Origin: Lacisediminimonas profundi
Lineage (GTDB): Bacteria > Pseudomonadota > Gammaproteobacteria > Burkholderiales > Burkholderiaceae_D
Direction: 5' to 3'
NCBI RefSeq assembly: GCF_008831265.1
Contig: NZ_VTTH01000002.1
Coordinates: forward strand, 62,001 to 126,000
DNA: 64,000 bases
A program made the position numbers and the translations under genes. The notes under the pieces are model-generated. The model was not told where the DNA came from, made no database searches, and worked only from the letters and a program-made list of their open reading frames with translations. This document shows positions 38,681 to 46,320 of this stretch, in pieces (positions within the stretch are counted from its first letter, which is position 1; every line of letters begins with the position of its first letter).

Positions 38681-39580
38681 ATGGACAAGGAAGCAGCAAT
38701 CGCAGACATGACGCACCTGATGTCGAAGTTCACTTCGTACATCGGCAAGCGTCTCCCGACCGACGTGACGCAAAAGCTTACGGAACTGCGCGAGAAGGAA
38801 GTGAATTTCCTGGCCAAGGAGGTCTACGAGTCCATGCGGCTGAACCAGGAAGCCGCGGACAAGCTGGACCGCCCCAGCTGCCAGGACACCGGCGTCATTC
38901 AGTACTTCCTCACGGCGGGAGCGAATTTCCCGCTGTTGGGTGAGCTCGAAGACATCTTGCTGGGCGCAACCGAGGGCGCCACGAAAGATGGCCCGTTGCG
39001 CCACAACGCGGTGGAGACCTTTGTCGAGAAAAATACCGGCACCAACACCGGCACCAGGATTCCATGGCTGGACTGGGAGATTATTCCCAACGACGACACG
39101 GTGACCATTGACGTCTACATGGCCGGTGGCGGTTGCACCCTGCCGGGCGCGGCCAAGGTGCTGATGCCTGGCCAGGGCTATGAAGGCGTGGCCGAGTTTG
39201 TATTTGACGTGATTACCTCGCGTGGCGTGAATGCCTGCCCGCCGCTACTGGTTGGTGTTGGCGTCTCCACTTCGGCCGAGACCGCGGCACGCCTGTCCAA
39301 AAAAGCGATTCTTCGTCCGGTGACATCGCGCCACAGCAATGACAATGCAGCACTGATGGAAGAGTTGCTGACAGAGGGCCTGAACGAGCTGGGCCTGGGC
39401 CCGCAAGGCCTGACCGGTAATGCCAGTGTGATGGGCGTGAACATTGAATCGTCGGCACGCCACCCTTCCACCATTGGCGTGGCAGTGTCCACCGGTTGCT
39501 GGGCGCACCGCCGCGGCAAGATCAAGGTCAAGGCGGACATGTCATACGAAGTCATCTCGCACGAAGGATTCAAGCTGTGA
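38681..39580 (+). CDS. ttdA: L(+)-tartrate dehydratase alpha subunit
   Basis: A 299-residue iron-sulfur hydro-lyase subunit, close to E. coli TtdA along its length: [68 protein letters not shown] and [24 protein letters not shown]. The three cysteines ([20 protein letters not shown]) are the expected 4Fe-4S ligands. With TtdB it dehydrates L-tartrate to oxaloacetate. A two-subunit class I fumarase is the alternative, but the resemblance is best to TtdA. ATG at 38681 follows GGAGAG. Confidence 0.92.
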   Translation: MDKEAAIADMTHLMSKFTSYIGKRLPTDVTQKLTELREKEVNFLAKEVYESMRLNQEAADKLDRPSCQDTGVIQYFLTAGANFPLLGELEDILLGATEGATKDGPLRHNAVETFVEKNTGTNTGTRIPWLDWEIIPNDDTVTIDVYMAGGGCTLPGAAKVLMPGQGYEGVAEFVFDVITSRGVNACPPLLVGVGVSTSAETAARLSKKAILRPVTSRHSNDNAALMEELLTEGLNELGLGPQGLTGNASVMGVNIESSARHPSTIGVAVSTGCWAHRRGKIKVKADMSYEVISHEGFKL

Positions 39581-40185
39581 AAAAGATTCTGACCACCCCC
39601 ATCAAGGACGAAGACCTCGAAGCCTTGAACATCGGCGACATCGTCTATCTCACTGGCACCTTGGTGACTTGTCGCGACGTGGCGCATCGCCGGCTGATTG
39701 AACTTGGACGCGAGTTGCCGGTAGATCTCAAGGGCGGCGCCATTTTTCACGCAGGCCCGATCGTGCGGCAGAAGGACGATGGCGAGTACGAGATGGTGTC
39801 CATTGGCCCGACCACCAGCATGCGCATGGAAAAGTTCGAGAAAGAATTCATCAGGCAGACCGGCGTGAAGCTGATCGTCGGCAAAGGCGGCATGGGGCTT
39901 GAAACGCAAGAAGGCTGCGTCGAGAACAAGGCTGTGCATGCCATATTCCCTGGCGGTTGCGCCGTGCTGGCTGCCACAAAGGTAGAGAAGATTGAAGCCG
40001 CGGAATGGACGGACTTGGGCATGCCCGAGACGCTATGGGTGAACCGCGTCAAGGAATTCGGGCCCTTGATCATTTCCATCGACACCAAGGGCAAGAATCT
40101 GATCGAGGAGAACAAGGCGGTTTTCAACGAGAAGAAAAAGCCCATTCTGGAACGCATCAACGCCCAGGTCCGCTTCATCAAGTAA
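39577..40185 (+). CDS. ttdB: L(+)-tartrate dehydratase beta subunit
   Basis: A 202-residue protein starting at the GTG that overlaps the ttdA stop (GTGA). It gives the family N terminus [41 protein letters not shown]. Further matches to TtdB are [44 protein letters not shown] and [22 protein letters not shown]. It forms the heterotetramer with TtdA. A good terminator follows, ending the module. Confidence 0.93.
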   Translation: MKKILTTPIKDEDLEALNIGDIVYLTGTLVTCRDVAHRRLIELGRELPVDLKGGAIFHAGPIVRQKDDGEYEMVSIGPTTSMRMEKFEKEFIRQTGVKLIVGKGGMGLETQEGCVENKAVHAIFPGGCAVLAATKVEKIEAAEWTDLGMPETLWVNRVKEFGPLIISIDTKGKNLIEENKAVFNEKKKPILERINAQVRFIK

Positions 40186-40199
40186 GCAGGGTCTCCGGC

Positions 40200-40227
40200 A
40201 AAAAGCCACCTTCCCGGGTGGCTTTTT
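40200..40227 (+). terminator. Rho-independent terminator of ttdB
   Basis: The stem AAAAAGCCACC / GGTGGCTTTTT (11 bp) with a short C-rich loop ends in a T run, 15 bases after the ttdB stop. Confidence 0.9.
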
Positions 40228-40264
40228 CCTGGGCTTTGGTGCTGCGACTGTCGGGAATGATTGA

Positions 40265-40396
40265 TCATGGCCGTTGGACGCTGCTGCCAATGAGCGGATG
40301 CGCGAGCCCGCAAGATACAAGCCCCAGGATGACTTCTTTCACTACCCGCCGGGCAATGCTGCCGGTGGCACCCACGGCCAATACCTTCAGCGGCAT
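40265..40396 (-). pseudogene. Remnant of an NAD(P)-binding SDR/NmrA-like gene (5' end)
   Basis: On the minus strand an ATG at 40396 opens MPLKVLAVGATGSIARRVV, a Rossmann GATGxI start of an atypical SDR, but the frame loses similarity after about 20 residues and stops at 40265. It lies six bases downstream of the alcohol dehydrogenase remnant in the same direction, as in an operon. Both are decayed. Confidence 0.65.
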
Positions 40397-40401
40397 CGTG
40401 C

Positions 40402-40548
40402 TCACGCGGTCTTTTCTTCTTTCAGCGAAACCATGTCGATCACCAAGCGGTATTTCACATCCGCCTTGAGCACGCGCTCGTAGCCTTCGTTGATGCCCTG
40501 GGCGGGGATGATTTCAATATCGGATGTGATGCCGTGCTGCCCGCAAGA
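40402..40548 (-). pseudogene. Remnant of a zinc-dependent alcohol dehydrogenase (3' end)
   Basis: The minus strand encodes CGQHGITSDIEIIPAQGINE and then YERVLKADVKYRLVIDMVSL before the stop at 40402. This is the C terminus of a YahK/CAD-type NADP-dependent alcohol dehydrogenase. The rest of the gene is missing: the reading ends abruptly at the divergent tRNA-Ser terminator repeat (40557), marking a deletion or integration boundary. Confidence 0.75.
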
Positions 40549-40556
40549 ATTTGGGC

Positions 40557-40627
40557 CTCACCTCGTCAGACACTTACTACAAGAAAGGCCGCTCGGGCCT
40601 TTTTCAATTTTCACCGGAAGAATTGAC
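40557..40627 (+). repeat. Divergent copy of the tRNA-Ser 3'-end/terminator repeat
   Basis: 71 bases align without gaps to 36346-36416 with ten mismatches (61/71). They include a terminator hairpin (AAAGGCC...GGCCTTTTT, 40583-40604) and the CAATTTTCA-CGGAAGAA tail. The tRNA-derived part has drifted and no longer matches an acceptor arm. The divergence suggests it came in with foreign DNA rather than by local duplication. Confidence 0.8.
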
Positions 40628-40629
40628 AT

Positions 40630-41445
40630 TCATTTGCGGTCCGGTGCGCCAAGCCGGTTGGACAGCCTTTGAGCGGTCTGTACCAATTTTTTCGTTGCGG
40701 TGCTGCCCCCGTCATCGTCGGTCGCCCCCACATCGGGGCCCAGGATAGTGACGACCGCACAGATTTGACCCGCCTGGTCGAAGACAGGGGCAGCCGCAGC
40801 AGGGTAGCCGCCACTCATCTTTGCATCGGTCTGGGCAAAACTGCTCTTCTTTACTGATTCGACGATATCCGACAGCGTCACATCGCGCACCCGATCATCA
40901 AATCCGCCGGCCAGGCTCAAGCTGCTTTTTCGTTCCTGGTCGATCAAGACTTTTGTCTGCGTCTCTGGAATGTGGGAAATGAATACTCTACCGGTGGCTG
41001 TGCTAAGGAGGGGCAATACATGACCTACGCGTATCCCCATTGGTCCATAAGCTTCGCCGTCGATCTTGAACAAAATCGTCGGTCCTCGGTTTCCCCAAAC
41101 GGAAAGAAAGACAGAGTCGCGTGTTTCCTCTCGCAGCTGGCTTAAGAGATCCCTGGATACATCGATAAGGTTCGATTGACGCGATGCTGCTGCGCCTAGC
41201 TGGATTGCGAACGGCCCCAGGCCATACCGGCTGGTGGCGGGATCCTGCTCGGCTATTCCCTCATGGAGGAAACTTGCCAGGTATAGATGTACGTTGCTCG
41301 GCGGCATTCCCACTTCTGCCGAAATCTCTCGCAGCGAAACCTTTCCATCGGCGCGTTCCAGCACACGCAGGATCCGAAAACCTACCTCTATGGACTTGAT
41401 GCGGCGGCGTCCGATTTCCTCGTGCGGTTTAGTGGTTGAAGTCAT
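40630..41445 (-). CDS. IclR-family transcriptional regulator
   Basis: A 271-residue IclR protein with an N-terminal winged helix (SIEVGFRILRVLERADGKVSLREISAEVGMPPSNVHLYLASFLHEGIAEQDPATSRYGLG) and a C-terminal GAF-like effector domain with a PAAAAPVFDQAGQICAVVTILGP end. ATG at 41445 is chosen; the open frame further upstream runs into the promoter region. It is divergent from the tctC-monooxygenase pair and probably represses it. Its stop codon lies three bases from the divergent terminator repeat, so the 3' end is at an island joint. Confidence 0.9.
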   Translation of the reverse strand: MTSTTKPHEEIGRRRIKSIEVGFRILRVLERADGKVSLREISAEVGMPPSNVHLYLASFLHEGIAEQDPATSRYGLGPFAIQLGAAASRQSNLIDVSRDLLSQLREETRDSVFLSVWGNRGPTILFKIDGEAYGPMGIRVGHVLPLLSTATGRVFISHIPETQTKVLIDQERKSSLSLAGGFDDRVRDVTLSDIVESVKKSSFAQTDAKMSGGYPAAAAPVFDQAGQICAVVTILGPDVGATDDDGGSTATKKLVQTAQRLSNRLGAPDRK

Positions 41446-41464
41446 GTTTCGAGTCTCAGAAATA

Positions 41465-41492
41465 TTGACAATACAAAATGCGGAAATTATAC
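41465..41492 (+). promoter_or_regulatory. Sigma70 promoter for the tctC-monooxygenase genes
   Basis: TTGACA (41465-41470) and TTATAC (41487-41492) with a 16-base spacer, 100 bp before the tctC start, in locally AT-rich DNA. Confidence 0.65.
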
Positions 41493-41504
41493 TTAAACAC
41501 ATGC

Positions 41505-41523
41505 AATTATACAATATATAATT
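41505..41523. promoter_or_regulatory. Probable IclR operator
   Basis: AATTATACAATATATAATT has perfect 7-bp arms around CAATA and lies just downstream of the proposed -10, where binding would block transcription. AATTATAC also occurs 20 bases upstream within the -10 (41485-41492). Confidence 0.55.
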
Positions 41524-41592
41524 TAATGACAATGGTGGCATAAGGGAGGCGCAGCTCGCGCCCCGTCCTACGAGAAAATTGAGGAGACATGC

Positions 41593-42564
41593 ATGCAGAA
41601 ACATCTGAGGATCGTTATGGGGGCGTTGGTTTCCTGCCTGGCGTTCCAGACCGGAGTAGCGCAAGCGGCTTACCCTGAAAGGCCGATCAAGATCATCGTG
41701 CCCTTCGCTCCAGGAGGTGTTGCTGACCTGACTGCTCGAATCATTGGCTCTGAGCTTGCCAGCGATCTCGGGCAGCCAGTGGTCGTGGAGAATCGGCCTG
41801 GTGGGGCCACTATCATCGCAACACAGGTGGTGGCCAAGGCGCCGCCTGACGGCTACACGCTGCTTCTTGGGAGCACCAACTTCTCGACGAACGTGACGCT
41901 TTACAAGAAGCTGCCATACGATGCCGAGAAGGACCTGACGCCTGTGGCCCTGGCGGTCACGATTCCTGGTGCTTTGATCAGCCCACCGTCCCTTGGCCTG
42001 AAAACCTTTGCTGACCTTGCAAATTATGCGCAGCGAAATCCAGGAAAACTGAGCTACTCATCGGTGGGCCAGGGGAGCTTCGCTCATCTCGCGGTCGAAG
42101 GACTACTTCAACGAACCTCTCTGAACATCGTGCATGTCCCGTACAGCGGTTATGCACCCGCCCTCACTTCTGTTCTAAGTGGCGAAACACAGCTGCTCGC
42201 GAGTGACGTGCAGGGAGCGCTGCCCTACGTTCAGGCGGGCAAGCTGCAGGTGCTGGCAGTAACGAGTGCAAAAAGGCTGCCTGCCTTACCCGATGTACCT
42301 ACGGTCCAGGAGATGGGGGTCAAAGATTACCAAGCGGTGGGCTGGCTCGGAATCCTGGCGCCAGCGGGAACGCCGCAGCAGGTCATTGCCCTGCTTAACG
42401 ACCGGATCAACAAGATCCTGCAAAAGCCTCACGTAGCGCAGCGCTACACCGCGCAAGGGATAGTTGTCTTTCAAGGCGACGTCGATGCATTCAAACGGTT
42501 CCTGAGTGACAACAAAGCTGGGTGGGAGAAAGTCATCAAGACAGCTCGCATCACGCTTAATTGA
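41593..42564 (+). CDS. TctC/Bug-type periplasmic substrate-binding protein (aromatic module)
   Basis: A 323-residue exported protein with signal peptide (LRIVMGALVSCLAFQTGVAQAAY) and the Bug pattern IKIIVPFAPGGVADLTARII, ENRPGGATIIATQVVAKAPPDGYTLLLGS, then GWLGILAPAGTPQQVIALLND. GAGGAG precedes the ATG. It is only distantly similar to the other TctC in this window, so the two are not a recent duplication. Again no TctA/TctB genes are adjacent. The neighbouring monooxygenase suggests an aromatic acid as ligand. Confidence 0.92.
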   Translation: MQKHLRIVMGALVSCLAFQTGVAQAAYPERPIKIIVPFAPGGVADLTARIIGSELASDLGQPVVVENRPGGATIIATQVVAKAPPDGYTLLLGSTNFSTNVTLYKKLPYDAEKDLTPVALAVTIPGALISPPSLGLKTFADLANYAQRNPGKLSYSSVGQGSFAHLAVEGLLQRTSLNIVHVPYSGYAPALTSVLSGETQLLASDVQGALPYVQAGKLQVLAVTSAKRLPALPDVPTVQEMGVKDYQAVGWLGILAPAGTPQQVIALLNDRINKILQKPHVAQRYTAQGIVVFQGDVDAFKRFLSDNKAGWEKVIKTARITLN

Positions 42565-42677
42565 TATTCCCGGCAGATGTGTCCAGGGTCTAGATGTGCA
42601 CGGCTCCTGGTATCAACCAAAATTTTCGGCCCGTGGATTCTGAGAAAGCTGACGCGATATTACAAAAGGATAAAGGA

Positions 42678-43868
42678 ATGGCTTTGAATAACCAGCGTGC
42701 AATGAGGATCGCAATAGTTGGGGCAGGAATCGGAGGGTTGACCGCCGCCGCAGCTCTGCACCAGAGAGGCTTTGAAGTGGCGCTCTATGAGCGAGCCGCA
42801 CAACTGGGCGAAGTGGGAGCTGGGCTGCAAATGGGACCCAATGCCGTAAAAGTCATCAATGCATTGGGTCTTGGTGAGCAGTTCCAGAAGATCGCAGCAG
42901 AGCCAAGGGTACGGGTCTCGCTGAATTGGAACGACGGTGCCGTCCGCGTTCGCGAACCCTACAAAGGGGCGATGGAGGAAAAATTCGGCGCTCGTTATCA
43001 AATGGCTCATCGCTCGGATGTGCACAAGCTCCTGCAGTCCTTGATTCCAGAAGATGCAATCCATACTTCCGCTCAATGTGTCGCAGTGGAGAACCGGGAA
43101 GGCGGAGCGGCAATACGACTTGCTAACGGTAAGGAGGTCGAGGCGGATGTAGTAATTGGCGCAGATGGGATCCATTCCGCAGTTCGGACTGCTCTCTTTG
43201 GAAGGAGCCAGGCGAGGTTCACGAACCAGATTTGCTGGCGAATTATCCTGCCCATGGAGGAACTGCACCGCGCCGCCGACAGGCTTCCAGTGCCGCTCGA
43301 CGGAAGCGAGTACACAGGCTGGCTTGGTCCGACCGGGCATGTGCTGTTTTACCCGCTACGCAACGGCGAGCTGCTCAACATCTTCGCGGGCCGCGTCTCG
43401 GAGAAATGGGCGGACGAAAATTGGGCTGTCCCGAGCCCCATAACAGATTTACTTGAAGCGTATGAAGGATGGCATCCAGGGATGTTGCATGTCCTGTCAA
43501 AAGCCACGGAGGCGTACAAGTGGGGAATTCACGACCGGGATCCGCTGGATCGCTGGGTTGTTGGTCGTACTGCCCTGCTTGGAGACGCAGCGCATCCAAT
43601 GATGCCCACTTTGGCCCAAGGAGCAGCTATCTCGATGGAAGATGGGTACGCTATTGCGCGCTGCCTCGAACTTGGGCGGTCAAATCCGGACGCAGCACTT
43701 GCGACCTATGAACATGAACGTCGACCGCGTGCTACAAGGGTGCAACTACAGGCCAGGAAACAGTTCGAGAACAACCAGCTCGTGCCTCCGCCACCACCAT
43801 TGCCCGTGGATTGGATCTACGGGTATGACGTGGTCAACATGCCTCTAAAACTCATCGAGATGGCCTAG
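42678..43868 (+). CDS. FAD-dependent aromatic monooxygenase (salicylate/3-hydroxybenzoate hydroxylase-like)
   Basis: A 396-residue class A flavoprotein. An N-terminal FAD motif (RIAIVGAGIGGLTAAAALHQRGFEVALYERA) and GAGLQMGPNAVKVINALGL precede the DG motif (VVIGADGIHSAVR) and the GD motif (TALLGDAAHPMMPTLAQGAAISMEDGYAIARCLE). The family hydroxylates phenolic acids with NAD(P)H and oxygen. The exact substrate cannot be fixed; salicylate 1-hydroxylase and 3-hydroxybenzoate 6-hydroxylase are closest in pattern. ATG at 42678 follows AAAGGA. It is the last intact gene of the IclR module, and no ring-cleavage gene is nearby. Confidence 0.88.
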   Translation: MALNNQRAMRIAIVGAGIGGLTAAAALHQRGFEVALYERAAQLGEVGAGLQMGPNAVKVINALGLGEQFQKIAAEPRVRVSLNWNDGAVRVREPYKGAMEEKFGARYQMAHRSDVHKLLQSLIPEDAIHTSAQCVAVENREGGAAIRLANGKEVEADVVIGADGIHSAVRTALFGRSQARFTNQICWRIILPMEELHRAADRLPVPLDGSEYTGWLGPTGHVLFYPLRNGELLNIFAGRVSEKWADENWAVPSPITDLLEAYEGWHPGMLHVLSKATEAYKWGIHDRDPLDRWVVGRTALLGDAAHPMMPTLAQGAAISMEDGYAIARCLELGRSNPDAALATYEHERRPRATRVQLQARKQFENNQLVPPPPPLPVDWIYGYDVVNMPLKLIEMA

Positions 43869-43987
43869 TCGAGAAATTGCCGGATAGAATTGGCCACCCT
43901 TGATTGTGGATCAGGGCAGGGTATCCACTTTGTCGGCGCTTCGGGCAACTGGGTAGTATTGCCCGGACTATGAAATTGCCCGCGCTA

Positions 43988-44043
43988 AAAAAAGGCCCAT
44001 CGGGCCTTTTTCAATTTTCAGCGGAAGAAGTGACGTCCCTGCG
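43988..44043 (+). repeat. tRNA-Ser terminator repeat, third exact copy (partial)
   Basis: 56 bases identical to 36369-36424, covering the terminator hairpin (43989-44011) and the following CGGAAGAAGTGACGTCCCTGCG, but no tRNA part. It lies about 120 bases after the monooxygenase stop and marks the right edge of the accessory modules. Confidence 0.95.
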
Positions 44044-44069
44044 CGGCGGTTGCCGCGCGCAGCGCAGCA

Positions 44070-44490
44070 GTGCTCAAGATCCCGAACGAACTGATTGACC
44101 AGTTTGTCAGTGGCCCGATGAGTGGAGAGGAGGTCGACGCGGCCTCGCTGGCGTTCAAGATGGCGCTCATTGAGCGCATCATGGGCACCGAGCTCAGCCA
44201 CCACCTTGGGTGCCGCGCGGATCAGGGCGAGCCCGAGGGTGCTGCCAACAAGCGCAATGGCAAGAGCGCCAGGACCGTACTCACCTACGGCGGGGCGCTT
44301 CGCATCGAAGTTCCGCGCGACCGCGCTGGCAGCTTTGAGGCGGTGCTCATTCCCAAACACGAGCGGCGCTGTACCGGCTTTGACGACAAGATTGTGGCCA
44401 TGTACGCGCGCGGCATGAGCGTGCGTGAGGTACAGGGTCTCCTGCTGGAGAGCTACGCGGTCGAGGTTTCCGCCGAATTTCTTGCCGCCA
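44070..44490 (+). mobile_element. Truncated IS256-family transposase (5' part)
   Basis: A GTG-started frame gives IPNELIDQFVSGPMSGEEVD, LIERIMGTELSHHLGC, KRNGKSARTVLTYGGALRIEVPRDRAGSFEA and FDDKIVAMYARGMSVREVQGLLLESYAVEVSAEF, the N-terminal third of a Mutator/IS256 transposase. Similarity stops around codon 138; the DDE catalytic domain is absent and the frame runs out into the tetR leader. It begins 27 bases after the terminator repeat. No terminal inverted repeats could be identified. It is a dead fragment that marks past rearrangement. Confidence 0.85.
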
Positions 44491-44529
44491 TGCCCTATTT
44501 AGGATGTTGCGCGGTGGGTTAAATTTATG

Positions 44530-44547
44530 TATGATACCCATCATGCG
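44530..44547. promoter_or_regulatory. TetR operator O1, overlapping the tetR start
   Basis: TATGATACCCATCATGCG: an inverted repeat (ATGAT-ACCC-ATCAT) that includes the tetR start codon. It shares the form TATGAYRHHCRTCATRCG with sites at 45151 and 46274. Confidence 0.75.
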
Positions 44548-45133
44548 AAAAAAGCCCAACATCCGAACCTCAGCCAAAGAGGCATCACACGAGCGCATCG
44601 TGAGTGCCGCAGCAAAAGCCATTCGCCGTAGCGGCTATGACGGCACCGGCGTCGCTGACATCATGAAAGATGCGGGCCTGACGCATGGTGCCTTCTACGC
44701 CCACTTTGCATCCCGCGAAGCCATGTTGGCTGAGGCGGCGGACCGTGCGGGTGCTGAATCTAACGCTCTTGCGGCCAGTATCATCGCCACAGTACCGGCA
44801 GACCAGGCGCTACAGGCTTTTATGCGGGTCTATCTCTCCAAGGAGCATCTTGAAAGTATTGAGACAGGATGCCCGATTTCAGCCTTGGGTTCCGAAATGC
44901 CGCGCCAATCACCCGAAGTGCGCCGCGCAACCACTCGCCGTATCAAGGAGATGATTGATCTGGTCGCCCGACAGATGCCAGACTGGGGACAATCCAGCGC
45001 ACATGAACGTGCGCTGGTGACTGTGGCCACGATGGTTGGCACTTTGATACTGGCCCGCGCTGTCGATGATTCCACGCTGTCTGACGCGCTGTGCGACGCA
45101 ACCCTAAAGAGCCTGGCTCTGCCTGCAGGCTGA
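44543..45133 (+). CDS. TetR/AcrR-family transcriptional regulator
   Basis: A 196-residue TetR protein with the N-terminal helix-turn-helix (RIVSAAAKAIRRSGYDGTGVADIMKDAGLTHGAFYAHFASREAMLAEA) and a C-terminal ligand domain containing ETGCPISALGSEM, whose cysteine is conserved in many relatives and could react with electrophiles. ATG at 44543 is preferred over upstream codons because it gives the family N terminus and lies inside the operator. It is followed by an oxidoreductase cluster whose promoters carry the same operator, so it is probably an autoregulated local repressor. Confidence 0.92.
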   Translation: MRKKPNIRTSAKEASHERIVSAAAKAIRRSGYDGTGVADIMKDAGLTHGAFYAHFASREAMLAEAADRAGAESNALAASIIATVPADQALQAFMRVYLSKEHLESIETGCPISALGSEMPRQSPEVRRATTRRIKEMIDLVARQMPDWGQSSAHERALVTVATMVGTLILARAVDDSTLSDALCDATLKSLALPAG

Positions 45134-45150
45134 ATTTTTTTGCCAATTTA

Positions 45151-45168
45151 TATGATAAACGTCATACG
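45151..45168. promoter_or_regulatory. TetR operator O2, upstream of the quinone oxidoreductase-like gene
   Basis: TATGATAAACGTCATACG lies 63 bp before the ATG at 45232 and matches O1 and O3. Confidence 0.75.
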
Positions 45169-45231
45169 AAATTCATTGGTCACACTAGCCATCGAGTTCC
45201 TCCCAAGCATTTTTTTAGAAGAGTAAAAGCC

Positions 45232-46233
45232 ATGAAAGCATTCACTGTTGATCGCTATGGGAAAAAGAGCGCGTTGCGGTTGGCAGACATGCCGATGCCG
45301 GAACTGCGCGACGACGAGGTTTTGGTCCAGGTGCATGCCGCTGGCGTGAATCCGTTGGATTACAAAATTCGGAACGGTGAGTTCAAACTCTTCTTGCCCT
45401 ATAAACTTCCTCTCATTCTGGGGCACGATGTCGCCGGAGAGGTCGTCGAGGTGGGGCGGGACGTGCGGCTATTCAAGCCTGGTGACGAGGTCTATTCCAG
45501 GCTGGATGATTTTCGGATCGGTGCGTTCGCCGAATTTGTGTCCGTCAAGGAAGCGTCCCTGGCGCTCAAACCCAAGAATCTCACGATGGAAGAGGCCGCT
45601 TCCGTTCCGCTGGTAGCTTTGACGGTTTGGCAGGCGCTGGTCGAGAAGGCCAAGCTGAAGAAGGGGCAGAAGGTTTTCATCCAGGCCGGCTCAGGCGGTG
45701 TCGGTGTTTTTGCAATCCAGTTGGCCAAACATCTGGGCGCAACCGCTGCCACCACTACCAGCACAGGCAATATGGCTTGGGTGAAAAGCCTGGGCGCAGA
45801 TGTCCTCATTGATTACAAAAAAGACGATTTTGAAAAAGTTCTGAGCGGCTACGACGTCGTTCTGAACAGCCAGAATGGCGAGACGCTGGAGAGGTCTCTA
45901 AGAGTGCTCAAGCCTGGTGGAAAGCTCATCTCCATATCCGGTCCTCCTGATCCCGCGTTTGCAGAAGAAATCAAGGCCCCATGGCTTGTGAAACAGGTCA
46001 TGCGCGCTCTGAGCTTTCGTACCCGGAGAAAAGCGAAACGCCTCAATGTTGAGTTCTCGTTCCTGTTCATGAAAGCCAGCGGAAGCCAGTTGCGACAAAT
46101 CACGCCGCTGATCGAGTCGGGTGCCATACGCCCGGTCGTCGACAAGGTCTTCCCATTCGAATCCACCAACCAGGCGTTGGCCTATGTCGAAAGCGGACGA
46201 GCCAAAGGAAAGGTTGTGATCAAGGTTCGCTGA
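45232..46233 (+). CDS. NADP-dependent quinone oxidoreductase-like (zinc-independent MDR)
   Basis: A 333-residue medium-chain dehydrogenase/reductase. GroES-like N-terminal part (VHAAGVNPLDYKIRNGEF, LILGHDVAGEVVEVG), then a Rossmann domain (VFIQAGSGGVGVFAIQLAKHLGA). The zinc ligands of alcohol dehydrogenases are absent, which points to a quinone or enone reductase. Such enzymes reduce quinones, enones or aldehydes with NADPH. The start at 45232 gives the family N terminus MKAFTVDRYGKKSAL. Operator O2 precedes it, so the TetR protein probably controls it. Confidence 0.9.
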   Translation: MKAFTVDRYGKKSALRLADMPMPELRDDEVLVQVHAAGVNPLDYKIRNGEFKLFLPYKLPLILGHDVAGEVVEVGRDVRLFKPGDEVYSRLDDFRIGAFAEFVSVKEASLALKPKNLTMEEAASVPLVALTVWQALVEKAKLKKGQKVFIQAGSGGVGVFAIQLAKHLGATAATTTSTGNMAWVKSLGADVLIDYKKDDFEKVLSGYDVVLNSQNGETLERSLRVLKPGGKLISISGPPDPAFAEEIKAPWLVKQVMRALSFRTRRKAKRLNVEFSFLFMKASGSQLRQITPLIESGAIRPVVDKVFPFESTNQALAYVESGRAKGKVVIKVR

Positions 46234-46273
46234 ATCGTCGCCGTCGCCTTCCACCCACTGGCACGTACATCCA

Positions 46274-46291
46274 TATGACGTTCGTCATGCG
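46274..46291. promoter_or_regulatory. TetR operator O3, upstream of the SDR gene
   Basis: TATGACGTTCGTCATGCG, the most symmetric of the three sites (ATGACG-TT-CGTCAT), lies 29 bp before the SDR start. Confidence 0.75.
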
Positions 46292-46320
46292 TAGTGCCCA
46301 TTTAACCCCAGGAGTCCCCA

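Noticed and set aside
38681-40185. ttdA/ttdB as a two-subunit class I fumarase
   Set aside because: Possible by fold, but both subunits follow the E. coli tartrate dehydratase sequences closely along their length and sit with a TctC and LysR gene; fumarase is kept only as the alternative.
36340-44043. A CRISPR array or phage as the source of the repeated tRNA-Ser terminators
   Set aside because: Repeats are few, of unequal length and separated by whole genes; no cas genes, integrase or phage structural genes are present.
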